Shown: in pieces, positions 16,713 to 24,935 of the stretch | Layout: the number at the start of each line of letters is the position of its first letter | Position numbering within the stretch: position 1 is the stretch's first letter | Assembly: GCA_034432375.1 (NCBI GenBank) | Contig: DAOUCA010000103.1 | Coordinates: 191,447-255,446, forward strand | DNA length: 64,000 nt | Direction: 5' to 3' | Source: JAHBVH01 sp034432375 | GTDB lineage: Bacteria > Chloroflexota > Anaerolineae > Caldilineales > Caldilineaceae | The notes under the pieces: generated by a model | Databases searched by the model: none | The model's input: the letters and a program-made list of their open reading frames with translations, nothing else | What the model was told of the DNA's origin: nothing | Position numbers and translations under genes: made by a program

Positions 16713-17235
16713 TGAGTCTACTCCTTGGACTCTACATGAGGGAAGCATTCCCTCGAAAAACTATCCGCAAAATGGCCAACGCCATCATTATATCAAGAAC
16801 AACATTGGGGGGTGGCGAATAGTTGAGCCAAGTCGCACGCTCGGCTCGCGTTGATATTATTTTCGAAAAGCTTGGTTAACCCATACAGTACATATCGAGT
16901 CAGGCAACGATTTGATCCAACTTAATCGATCAATTGGTGCCCTACAACCTGATCTACGTACCCATTGTCCAAAGCCCAAAAAAGTAGTATATCCGATCTT
17001 CACCAAATAAGCAATATCAGAAAGTGTCAAAATGACAACAAACTCTGACGTCAATCGTATTGTCCCCCTTTTAAGCTTTAAGGCCATTCTGCAGAAACAA
17101 TTATCCGCGAAGCTTCGTGTCTCTTCGTGAAACTTCGTTGATAGTTTAAATTTTGGCTTGGCCTAAGCGCTCTAGGTGACTGTCACCTTCCCAATCCATT
17201 ATTTGGATCGCTTCTAATGGTCACAATCTTGCCTA
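16713..17235. other. Intergenic stretch, no supported gene
   Basis: AT-richer spacer between the divergent helicase and PadR genes. A 76-codon open frame at 16857-17087 (minus) has no ribosome site and no family resemblance. Near 17108-17145 the CTTCGTG heptamer repeats three times imperfectly (CTTCGTGTCTCTTCGTGAAA), like other short tandem repeats in this window. Confidence 0.5.
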
Positions 17236-17278
17236 TTGACATTTTGGCGAATCAACAATATACTAACCATAGTTAGTA
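17236..17278 (+). promoter_or_regulatory. padR promoter with an overlapping operator-like dyad
   Basis: TTGACA (17236-17241), 17-bp spacer, TATACT (17259-17264). A perfect dyad TACTAAC-CATA-GTTAGTA (17261-17278) overlaps the -10 box and the expected start, 25 bp ahead of the padR ATG. Position suggests self-repression by PadR. Confidence 0.75.
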
Positions 17279-17302
17279 ATAACCACAATAAAACGCAGCG
17301 CA

Positions 17303-17842
17303 ATGGCAATCAAACATATCCTGCTGGCTTTGCTGGCGGAAGAGCCGGCCCACGGCTACGAACTAAAAAAACGGTACGACGAGGCGCTCGGCGAGCTTTG
17401 GCCGCTGCAACAGGCACAGATCTACAACAATTTGCGCTTGCTTGAAAGGGCCCAACAGATCGAGCTTGATGCCCGCATTGCGCAGGAAAATCTGCCGGAC
17501 CAGAAACAGTTTCGCCTCACTGCCGCCGGCGAAGCTGAATTAACTGGTTGGCTAGCCGAACCAGTGAGCGGCAACCGCCATCTCAAGGATGAGTTCTATC
17601 TCAAGCTGACCGCACTGACCAATATTCTTCAGGATCAGGCGCAATTGGCTGCGTTGATCTGGCAGCAACGCGCCATTTATCTGCAAACCGTGCGCGATCT
17701 CGAACGGACACTTGCTATTACCGAAGCCGCCGGCGATACAGTCACGGCGACGCTGATCGATGGGGCCATCCTTCATGCCGAGGCCGATCTGGCCTGGCTT
17801 GACCGGATCGAAGAACGCTTACTTCATGGCGGTGAAGCATGA
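17303..17842 (+). CDS. PadR-family transcriptional regulator
   Basis: 179 residues. MAIKHILLALLAEEPAHGYELKKRYDE is the standard PadR winged-helix opening, with IYNNLRLLERAQQIELD as recognition helix and wing, and a Vir-like C-terminal helical domain. PadR proteins are usually repressors of transporter or stress genes and respond to small ligands. It overlaps the following ABC permease by 4 bp, so it very probably controls the transporter cluster. A perfect dyad over its own promoter supports autoregulation. Confidence 0.93.
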   Translation: MAIKHILLALLAEEPAHGYELKKRYDEALGELWPLQQAQIYNNLRLLERAQQIELDARIAQENLPDQKQFRLTAAGEAELTGWLAEPVSGNRHLKDEFYLKLTALTNILQDQAQLAALIWQQRAIYLQTVRDLERTLAITEAAGDTVTATLIDGAILHAEADLAWLDRIEERLLHGGEA

Positions 17843-19179
17843 ACCGTGCTGAGACTCGTCAAGCGCGCTTACGCAACTTCGCGCTGGTCTATCTTTGGTC
17901 TGTTGCGCGGCGCGAGTGGCACTTGGGTCTACTGGCACTAATTGGGGTAGCCCCCGGGATCGCAACACTCTTGGCCTGGAGCAACCTGGCCGTGGCATTG
18001 GGTGAGCAGCCACACCGCTCGCTTCTCGGCTGGCTCTTGCCGACATTCATTCTCGATCGCTTGGGCGCGGCTGGGGTGCTCGTCGGTGCCGGCATGGTGG
18101 CGCTGCTGATCGGGTGCCTGGGATTGACGAATGCCTATCTCGCCAGCTTGGACCGGCGATTGCCAGCGCTATTGCTGCTACGTCGCCTAGGCTTGCGCCA
18201 TCGTCAATTGCTCTGGTTGCTAGGGCTCGAAGCGTTACTGATTGGGCTACTCGGTTGCGTGGTCGGTCTGTTGCTTGGGATTGGATTGAGTTGGCTCACC
18301 TGGGGCGAGGCTGCCGCGTATCTCGCGCTGCCCATTCCCCATCGGTTAAACGCACGAGCCCTCCTGGTGCCAATGGGCGTTGGCCTGCTGGCCGTACTAC
18401 TCTTTTTACAGACGGCGGCGCGCTTGACACCACTTGGTCTGCTTCAGCAACGTTCCAATGATCAATTGCGACATAGCGACGATCGCGTGGCGCGCCGCAA
18501 TTCTTGGGCCGGCACCCTCTATGGGACGCTGTTAACCCTGCTTGCTGGGCTGCTGGTCTTACCGGTAAACGCAGCACTGATCTTGGCTCTATTGGCCGGC
18601 CTGGTCGCCATTGCTTTGAACAGCGGTGGCTGGCTCTTGACCCGCCTCTACCGGCGGCTGCCCCTCTTGCCCCAGCGCCCGCTCTGGAGTTTGGCCGTGC
18701 AAGGGTTGGCACGTCACCCCAATCACACCGCCGGCATGACATTGGCGCTGACCGCCGGTGCCTATGCCGCGGGGATGGCTGCGCTCAGTTGGCTGGCCTC
18801 GCATGGGCTGGCCCGCTTTCCCTTCTGGGTGGCGGCACTGATCCTATTGGCCGGTGCAACGCTCGTCTTTACAGTAGCCGCGCTGGCCGTTTTGGAACGG
18901 CGCACCGAGTTGGCGATGTTATGGGCGCTTGGGGCCCGACAGTGGCCGCTGCGGCAGTTGGTGTTGCTGGAGTATGGCATTGTCGCCGTCGGAGGTGGCA
19001 CTGTTGGTGCACTGTTGGCCCTAGCAAATTGGATGGCCTCCGGGCACCGTGATCAGTGGTTAATTGCTTTCGGTATTGCGCTGGCCGATCTTATTGGTGC
19101 GCTGCTTTCCGCTTGGCTGGGGGCTGCACCGGTGCTCTGGCATCTGACTCGGCGCATGAATGCGCAGCAACTGAAATAA
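17839..19179 (+). CDS. FtsX/LolC-type ABC transporter permease
   Basis: 446 residues, very hydrophobic, with about eight to nine predicted spans in two halves (each with the FtsX-domain pattern; the second half has LERRTELAMLWALGARQWPLRQLVLLEYG, the typical coupling segment). It starts inside the padR stop (ATGA overlap). Its likely ATPase (21613-22365) is 2.4 kb downstream, separated by four other genes and repeats. Substrate unknown; exporters of this type move lipids, peptides or drugs. No periplasmic core domain of MacB size is evident. Confidence 0.85.
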   Translation: MNRAETRQARLRNFALVYLWSVARREWHLGLLALIGVAPGIATLLAWSNLAVALGEQPHRSLLGWLLPTFILDRLGAAGVLVGAGMVALLIGCLGLTNAYLASLDRRLPALLLLRRLGLRHRQLLWLLGLEALLIGLLGCVVGLLLGIGLSWLTWGEAAAYLALPIPHRLNARALLVPMGVGLLAVLLFLQTAARLTPLGLLQQRSNDQLRHSDDRVARRNSWAGTLYGTLLTLLAGLLVLPVNAALILALLAGLVAIALNSGGWLLTRLYRRLPLLPQRPLWSLAVQGLARHPNHTAGMTLALTAGAYAAGMAALSWLASHGLARFPFWVAALILLAGATLVFTVAALAVLERRTELAMLWALGARQWPLRQLVLLEYGIVAVGGGTVGALLALANWMASGHRDQWLIAFGIALADLIGALLSAWLGAAPVLWHLTRRMNAQQLK

Positions 19180-19268
19180 AGCCGACCTGCATTGGCTGGA
19201 TAAGGCTCAGCAACAGAGTTAGTTTCTTTAGCGTGTGGTTTGCATCACAGCGTGGAAGTGGATAGCAC

Positions 19269-19396
19269 GATAATCCATTATCAGTAGACCGCAATCGAGA
19301 AGTAAGCACGCCTACGTGCGAAACCGGGATCCCCATGGGGAGCGGCACGTGGGCGTGCCCCGTACTCTGCGCTCTACTGATTATCAATTGGTTATC
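19269..19396. repeat. Nested inverted repeat (REP-like)
   Basis: Outer imperfect arms around 19269-19287 and 19374-19396 (GATAAT..ATCAGTAG type) enclose a hairpin with arms 19306-19319 and 19345-19358 (GCACGCCTACGTGC) and a central TCCCCATGGGGA. Fills the gap between permease and the DUF5671-like gene. Confidence 0.65.
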
Positions 19397-19421
19397 AATG
19401 ACGATAATCAAGGAGTGAGAA

Positions 19422-19895
19422 ATGCAACAGTATCTTTATAAAGCGGCCGGAGTCACCCTCGGTATCACCTATATTACCTTTTTGCTCATCACCAACGCGC
19501 TTCTACGCCTGGCATTGGGATTGGAAACAGACCTAGCCACCCGCCAAACGATTGCCTGGGGATTGGGGCTGCTGGTCGTCACGGCGCCGCTCTGGTGGCT
19601 GCACTGGCGCTGGCTGCGCTGGCAATTGGTCGAGGCAACCCCTGCGCTGCGACATGAGTTCCATCGCTATGTTTTGACAATTTCAGCCATCGCGCTCTTT
19701 GTGGTGTTTGCAAGTGCAGGAGCGGGGGTCGCGGTACTGGCGCGACTGGCGCTTGGCATCTTGGCCGACAGCACCCTTGGCTGGGCGCAGAGCCTGTTGG
19801 CGGTCACAGCAATGCTCGTTGCAACGGGCATCTGGTCTCTGCATTGGCGCTATGTGGTCGATCACGCGGTCGAGTGGGTGGCAACAAAGGGATAA
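19422..19895 (+). CDS. Four-span membrane protein, DUF5671-like
   Basis: 157 residues with AAGGAG before ATG 19422. Four hydrophobic spans; the WWLHWRWLRWQL and SLHWRYV repeats (tryptophan-rich ends of spans 2 and 4) resemble DUF5671 proteins. No catalytic motif. It lies between REP-like and MITE-like elements inside the PadR cluster, all on the same strand. Role unknown. Confidence 0.7.
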   Translation: MQQYLYKAAGVTLGITYITFLLITNALLRLALGLETDLATRQTIAWGLGLLVVTAPLWWLHWRWLRWQLVEATPALRHEFHRYVLTISAIALFVVFASAGAGVAVLARLALGILADSTLGWAQSLLAVTAMLVATGIWSLHWRYVVDHAVEWVATKG

Positions 19896-19922
19896 TGACC
19901 TTCTTTCTTGTAGAGACCCTGA

Positions 19923-20059
19923 CTCATGTTACGCCACAGGGAGTTTTGCCAAGAGAGACTCGTGTACTCCGCATCCCCAGATGCGGAGCTGTCCCGCATC
20001 TGGGGATGCGGAGTACACGAGAGGGCAGATCCAGCCTCTATGTTGCCGCATAACATGAG
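19923..20059. repeat. MITE-like element, CTCATGTTACG ends with nested palindrome
   Basis: Terminal repeats at 19923-19933 and 20049-20059 (one mismatch) enclose a perfect 28-bp hairpin (19959-19986 with 19994-20021, beginning CTCGTGTACTCCGCATCC). A second copy with the same ends and same hairpin top lies at 41564-41689. CCCTGA precedes the left end and recurs 2 bp beyond the right end. Confidence 0.8.
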
Positions 20060-20085
20060 GCCCCTGATACAGACTGGAGCAGAGC

Positions 20086-20682
20086 ATGTTCTTTCTATCA
20101 TCCCCCAATAGGGCAAGTGTGCAAGCAATATTGAGACGACAGGCGGACTTGCCCTACAGCTATGGAGCTGTTGGGGCAACGGCTACGATGCCACCAACTG
20201 ACTATTTGGTCGATCACAATCGGGTAGAGCTTGGCCATGGCGCGGCTATCTTTACGGAAGCCTGTGCGGCCCTACGACGCTGGACGATGTTCAACTTTGG
20301 CTGGATCGATCTGCTCTGGCCGAATGCACCCATCGCAGCGGGAACAACGGTTGGTGTGCTGGCCCATCTGCCGGGCATTCATATTCTCAATGCCTGTCGC
20401 ATTGTCTATGTGATTGACGAACAGCATGAGCACTGTAACCGCTTTGGCTTCGCCTATGGCACCTTGCCCGGCCACGTCGAGCGGGGCGAAGAGCGCTTTT
20501 TGATCGAATGGAATCACGGAGACGACAGCGTTTGGTATGATATTTTGGCCTTTTCACAGCCCCATCATTGGCTGGTGAAGCTAGGCTATCCGGTCACCCG
20601 TGCCTACCAACGACGTTTTGCGCAGTCATCACTACGCGCAATGTATACGGCTATTTCCCAAAAGGAGTTCGCTGATGCGTAA
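20086..20682 (+). CDS. DUF1990 family protein
   Basis: 198 residues. The string YSYGAVGATATMPPTDYLVDHNRVELGHG is the recognisable DUF1990 opening, later NACRIVYVIDE, FGFAYGTLPGHVERGEERF and a C-terminal FSQPHHWLVKLGYPVTRAYQRRF. Fold is SRPBCC-like in the family; function unknown. It overlaps the YndJ-like gene by 8 bp. The start is uncertain: GTG 20119 is an alternative. Its 5' end begins just after the MITE-like element. Confidence 0.88.
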   Translation: MFFLSSPNRASVQAILRRQADLPYSYGAVGATATMPPTDYLVDHNRVELGHGAAIFTEACAALRRWTMFNFGWIDLLWPNAPIAAGTTVGVLAHLPGIHILNACRIVYVIDEQHEHCNRFGFAYGTLPGHVERGEERFLIEWNHGDDSVWYDILAFSQPHHWLVKLGYPVTRAYQRRFAQSSLRAMYTAISQKEFADA

Positions 20683-21616
20683 TCTCCGACAGTGGTTAGA
20701 TGGCAGCATCCTCGGTGGCCTCCTCGTTTGGTTAGGGGCGCTGGTCTGTTGGTGGCCAAGCCCGCCCGATCTATTAACGACGGTCACGCTACTGCTGCTC
20801 TTGGCGATCTTAGTCAATACGCCGTTGGCCCTGAGCCTGATCCTAACGCCTGAAAGCGATTCACGTTGGCATCGTTGGGCACTATGGCTACAGCCCTTTG
20901 CCGCGCTGGCCGCTGCTTGGGCGCTGATTGGAGCCAAGCATTGGTTCACTCTGTTGTTACCCATCCCCTGGTTGCTCTTTGCTGGCCTCCTTGCGCTGAG
21001 TCCGCTCACGCGGCTGCGCAACTGGCGTCAACTGGCCATACCAGAGTGGATTCGCCTGGCCGCCATCCTCTACTTGCCGATTGGCGCAGCTTGGTTGTTT
21101 GCGTATCGTTTGGGGCTGCAACCGCTGGGCTTCAGTGGCATTATTGTCCTGTTGACGGCGGTCCATTTTCACTTTACTGGCTTTGCGGCCGTGATCTGGG
21201 CGAGTATGATCGGTGAGATTGCCCCCCAACCCCATCGACTCTACCCGTGGGCGGCTGGCGGCTTTGTGGCGGCAACGCCGTTGATCGCGGCAGGAATAAC
21301 CCTATCACCGCTAATAGAAATCGTTGGGGTTCTGCTGTTGGCGTCCAGCCTGGTTGGGTTAGCCTTTGTGCTCTACCGTAGCGTCCTACCAATCGTAACC
21401 GACCCTTTGGCCAAGCTGCTGTTGATCTGCGCGCCCTTGGCGATGCTCACGGCGATTACCCTGGCGGTGATCTATGGCATTGGTGAATATTGGCAGACCC
21501 CACTCTTGACAATTCCGCAGATGGTGCGGTGGCACGGCTGGCTCAACGCCGTTGGCTTTACCTTTATCGGGTTGCTTGGGTGGCGACTCACAGAAAAAAC
21601 CGAGAAATTTTTATGA
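20675..21616 (+). CDS. YndJ-like multi-span membrane protein
   Basis: Start ATG 20675 with AAAGGAG eight bases upstream; 313 residues, about nine spans. The FHFTGFAAVIWASMIG segment and the C-terminal MVRWHGWLNAVGFTFIGLLGW are characteristic of YndJ-family proteins, which often sit next to DUF1990 genes as here. Function unknown. Overlaps DUF1990 upstream (8 bp) and the ABC ATPase downstream (4 bp), so the three are translationally coupled. Confidence 0.82.
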   Translation: MRNLRQWLDGSILGGLLVWLGALVCWWPSPPDLLTTVTLLLLLAILVNTPLALSLILTPESDSRWHRWALWLQPFAALAAAWALIGAKHWFTLLLPIPWLLFAGLLALSPLTRLRNWRQLAIPEWIRLAAILYLPIGAAWLFAYRLGLQPLGFSGIIVLLTAVHFHFTGFAAVIWASMIGEIAPQPHRLYPWAAGGFVAATPLIAAGITLSPLIEIVGVLLLASSLVGLAFVLYRSVLPIVTDPLAKLLLICAPLAMLTAITLAVIYGIGEYWQTPLLTIPQMVRWHGWLNAVGFTFIGLLGWRLTEKTEKFL

Positions 21617-22365
21617 CAGATCGACCAGTGAATCAGCAACCAATTGTGGTGCAAGCAGAAGCGCTTGACAAAACATACCGACGTGCGGGCGGTGCGGTAG
21701 AGGCACTCCAGGGCATTGACCTCACCATCCATACGGGTGAGTTGGTGGCGCTGGTGGGTCCAACCGGCAGCGGCAAGACCACCTTACTCATGCTGCTGGC
21801 CGGGTTGGATCTGCCCGATCGCGGCACGATTACGATACAGGGCCAAACACTCCACACGCTCAGCGATGATGCGCTCACCGATCTGCGTAGCCGCGCTGTG
21901 GGCGTGGTCTACCAGCAGTACAATCTCTTCCCCAGCTTCACCGTGCGCGACAACATCGCGCTCCCCCTGCGGCTGATGGCTGATCCACCCTATGAGGCCA
22001 CTACCCGCGCCGACGAATTGGTCAAGAAGTTGGGGCTAGAGACCATTGCCGACCGCTACCCAACGGAACTTTCCGGCGGCCAACAGCAACTGGTGGCAGT
22101 AGCACGTGCCCTGGCAACCAAGCCACCCTTGCTCCTTGCCGATGAGCCGACCGCAAACTTGGACAGCACAACGGCACGCAAAATTGTCGCGCGCTTGCGG
22201 TCGTTGGCCGACAGTGGCGAGCACGGCATCTTGTTGGCAACCCACGATCTGCGTACCGCCAGTCAAGCCGACCGCGTGTTGACCTTGCGCGATGGTCAGA
22301 TTGTGAAGGAGACGAGATTACAGCCAGGACGTTCGACCCAAGAAGTGTTGGCCGAGCTTGCCTAA
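21613..22365 (+). CDS. LolD/MacB-type ABC transporter ATPase
   Basis: Start ATG 21613 (overlapping the YndJ stop), 250 residues. Walker A GPTGSGKTT, Q-loop VVYQQYNLFPSFTV, signature LSGGQQQLVAVARAL, Walker B LLLADEPTANLD, H-loop LLATHD. The VEALQGIDLTIHTGE opening places it with LolD/FtsE/MacB ATPases, which partner FtsX-type permeases. The only such permease nearby is at 17839-19179, so the transporter appears split across the cluster. An AAGGAG and next gene follow directly. Confidence 0.94.
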   Translation: MTDRPVNQQPIVVQAEALDKTYRRAGGAVEALQGIDLTIHTGELVALVGPTGSGKTTLLMLLAGLDLPDRGTITIQGQTLHTLSDDALTDLRSRAVGVVYQQYNLFPSFTVRDNIALPLRLMADPPYEATTRADELVKKLGLETIADRYPTELSGGQQQLVAVARALATKPPLLLADEPTANLDSTTARKIVARLRSLADSGEHGILLATHDLRTASQADRVLTLRDGQIVKETRLQPGRSTQEVLAELA

Positions 22366-22378
22366 TAAGGAGTCTACC

Positions 22379-22960
22379 ATGAATAATACTATCTCCCAGT
22401 TTATTTATTTTAGCTGGCCAATTGCAGCCATCACTCTTGCAATGTACTTAGCACGCACCGTTTGGGTAGGCAAAATCAAAAGACGTTATCAAAACAATTG
22501 GGTTGTTGGTGCCTTCACAGGTGGCGCTGTGGCAATAAGTTATATCTGTACATGGTCGGCACTTGTGTCCAATGATATTAGAATTAATCGAAGTTTTACC
22601 AATTTACAAGAAGCATTTGTAGCCTATTTATTCGTCATTATCAGTCTTATTCTCATGAGTACAATACCAGGCGTTATTTTAGGCGCAGTTACGGGCTGGA
22701 CCTTTCAAACTATGTCAACACGTTGGTCAACACGAGTAGGGTCGCTAGTCCTAATTTTGATGATTTGTGGAACATTTACACTGGTGTTCTGTAGTGCAGC
22801 GTTCCTCTTACTATCAATAGTTACATCAGCTTACGAGGTGCCGAGCTTTTTGCGCCAGCAATACTATCTATACTTGCTCGGTATACCTACCTTGCTCTAC
22901 TTCATCGCAAGCCTACGCACTGTGCTCGTTGACACATCGGATAGTTCGAACACAAATTGA
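22379..22960 (+). CDS. AT-rich membrane protein of unknown family
   Basis: 193 residues from ATG 22379 with an AAGGAG site. About five hydrophobic segments, no recognised motif. Codon use is clearly more A/T-rich than both neighbours, which suggests recent arrival. It sits between the ABC ATPase and the SRPBCC gene in the same direction, spaced 13 and 20 bp, so it is probably co-transcribed. An immunity or accessory membrane subunit is a possibility, not supported further. Confidence 0.75.
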   Translation: MNNTISQFIYFSWPIAAITLAMYLARTVWVGKIKRRYQNNWVVGAFTGGAVAISYICTWSALVSNDIRINRSFTNLQEAFVAYLFVIISLILMSTIPGVILGAVTGWTFQTMSTRWSTRVGSLVLILMICGTFTLVFCSAAFLLLSIVTSAYEVPSFLRQQYYLYLLGIPTLLYFIASLRTVLVDTSDSSNTN

Positions 22961-22980
22961 CCCATTACCCCTGGAGAAAC

Positions 22981-23961
22981 ATGATGAAAAACTGGCTCTT
23001 AAGTCGTAAAGCCCGTGGCCTGTGGATGGCGGTTGGCGTGGGTGTCGCCTATGGTCTGCTAGCACGCCTCGCCTTTTATTTCCCCGCTTGGCAAGAACTC
23101 TTCACCGTCATGACCTGCGGCTTTATCTTTCTCATGCCAGCGGCGCTGGGCTATCTTACCCTGCGCTTTGTTCAAGAGCCACGGCTCTGGCAACGGATTG
23201 TGCTACCGTGGGTGCCCGGCTTGATCCTGGTGGCGACCGCCTTTGCTGTCGGTTGGGAGGGCTCGATCTGTATTGTGATGGCGCTGCCCGCCTTTATGGT
23301 GATGGGCACGATTGGCGGGCTGGTCGAGCAGGTATCACGCAGCAAGCTGTCGGAACGCAACCAGATGGGTGCACTACTTGGTGTGCTGCTGTTGCCTTAC
23401 GCTGCCTCACCACTGGAGCAAATCGCCAACCTGCCACAGCAAGTGCGCACAGTTGAGACGCAGATCGTGATCAACGCCGATGTCAAAACGGTCTGGCAAA
23501 ATATCATCCGTGTTCCAGCCATTACCGCACAAGAGCAGCACTTCAATTGGGTCCATCAGATTGGGATCCCCAAGCCGATTGCGGCGACGCTTTCGCAAGA
23601 AGGGGTGGGCGGGGTGCGCCATGCCACCTTTGAGCACGGCGTCACCTTTGTCGAGACAATCAATGAATGGGTGCCGCAACAGTCGATTGCCTTTACGATT
23701 GACGCCTTAGCCGAGACGATGAAAGGGGAAGATTTGAATGCCAAGGTGGTGGTCGGCGGGGCCTACTTTGATACGCTCGACGGGCGCTATGCGATTGAGC
23801 CACTGGCTGATGGTCGCGTCATCCTCCATCTCTCCAGCGAACATCGCCTCTCGACAAGGTTTAATTTCTATGCCGGCTGGTGGACCGATTGGGTAATGCG
23901 CAGCACGCAGGATTATATTTTAGAGGTGGTGAAGGCGCGGTGTGAGGGAGGTACATCCTAA
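22981..23961 (+). CDS. Membrane-anchored SRPBCC-domain protein
   Basis: Start ATG 22981 after CTGGAGAAAC; 326 residues. The first 150 residues contain four membrane spans; residues about 160-320 form an SRPBCC/polyketide-cyclase-like domain beginning VETQIVINADVKTVWQNII with EWVPQQSIAFTI and HLSSEHRLSTRFNFYAGWWTDWVM. Such domains bind hydrophobic ligands. Combined with the FtsX-type transporter in this cluster, a role with membrane lipids or lipophilic compounds is plausible inference. Confidence 0.82.
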   Translation: MMKNWLLSRKARGLWMAVGVGVAYGLLARLAFYFPAWQELFTVMTCGFIFLMPAALGYLTLRFVQEPRLWQRIVLPWVPGLILVATAFAVGWEGSICIVMALPAFMVMGTIGGLVEQVSRSKLSERNQMGALLGVLLLPYAASPLEQIANLPQQVRTVETQIVINADVKTVWQNIIRVPAITAQEQHFNWVHQIGIPKPIAATLSQEGVGGVRHATFEHGVTFVETINEWVPQQSIAFTIDALAETMKGEDLNAKVVVGGAYFDTLDGRYAIEPLADGRVILHLSSEHRLSTRFNFYAGWWTDWVMRSTQDYILEVVKARCEGGTS

Positions 23962-24038
23962 ATTTATTGCACTTACGCAACCTTCGGTTTTGATATGCAA
24001 AAACTGCTACTCAACCAGCGGACTACGTAAATCCTGAT

Positions 24039-24935
24039 TTATACATCAAACCACTCCAAATTTTTACTAATTAAGAGTTCGGTCTGCTTTGCATGGTGGG
24101 TATTCTTCATTGAGACTGGTCTGGTGTCAAAATCAAATTCCTTTGCCAGTTGCCTAATTTCTATATTATTATCATAAGTCATCAAAAAGTCACCCGTTAA
24201 TCGGGATGCCTGGGCAAATAATGCTGCGTGATCAATTTCTGAGTGACGATACAAGCGTCCGCCAGCTTTTACATAAGGCGGATCGATGAAATAAACAACA
24301 TCATCGCGCTGTTTGTTGACTTTGCATACCTCAAAGGCATCTCCATAAAGAAAATGTAAACGTTCTCGAACATGATGAATTTCAAGAATACGTCGTTTCA
24401 ACGTTGCTGGATACCATCTTGACAATATACCTTTGCCATTTTCACCATGTTTAACAAAGCTTGCGCCATCAGCAAGGATACCACCACGATTCACTCGATT
24501 TTTTACAACGGTTGCAAATGCTAGGTCTCTTAAAGATTGATTCGCCTTTTCAATTGCTTCTTTTGCCGAGTCAGATGTAAGCTCAAAGTGCATAATCTTA
24601 TCTGCCAGCCACTCTGCATCCCCGCTGGTAATCGTTTGCCAGACTGCAGCGACACCCTCATCAAGTTCAACCATTGTGGCACACCTGACTAAGTTTTCGA
24701 ATACAGCGGTCAAACTAACAATGCCACCACCGGTAAATAATTCAATCAATTCGATTTCAGCGCTCGCGCGATGACGTAGCCACTGTCGTATGCGAGGAAT
24801 TAACCAAGTTTTTCCGCCAGCATAACGAAATGGACTACGCATAGGGACAGATGCAACATTGACAATTGTTTCATCCGATTGATTTGTCTCGGAGATATTT
24901 GGATGTTGGTCGAAAAGGGAAAGTTGTAAATTCAT
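24039..24935 (-). CDS. D12-class (Dam-type) DNA adenine N6-methyltransferase
   Basis: 298 residues. FRYAGGKTWLIPRI at 36-49 is the Dam-family AdoMet motif, and DPPY (in FIDPPYVKAGGRLY, near residue 213) is the catalytic motif IV. ELFTGGGIVSL is the usual motif X/I follow-up. It methylates adenine N6 in a short DNA site. Start overlaps the stop of the NotI-like endonuclease gene by 4 bp: modification half of a type II system. The region is AT-richer than its surroundings, consistent with transfer. Confidence 0.93.
   Translation of the reverse strand: MNLQLSLFDQHPNISETNQSDETIVNVASVPMRSPFRYAGGKTWLIPRIRQWLRHRASAEIELIELFTGGGIVSLTAVFENLVRCATMVELDEGVAAVWQTITSGDAEWLADKIMHFELTSDSAKEAIEKANQSLRDLAFATVVKNRVNRGGILADGASFVKHGENGKGILSRWYPATLKRRILEIHHVRERLHFLYGDAFEVCKVNKQRDDVVYFIDPPYVKAGGRLYRHSEIDHAALFAQASRLTGDFLMTYDNNIEIRQLAKEFDFDTRPVSMKNTHHAKQTELLISKNLEWFDV

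Noticed and set aside
16857..17087. 76-codon minus-strand frame
   Set aside because: No ribosome site, no recognisable motif, spacer-like composition.
19917..20067. CCCTGA as a target duplication around the first CTCATGTTACG element
   Set aside because: The right-hand copy is displaced by 2 bp from the element end, so the case is weaker than for the second copy.
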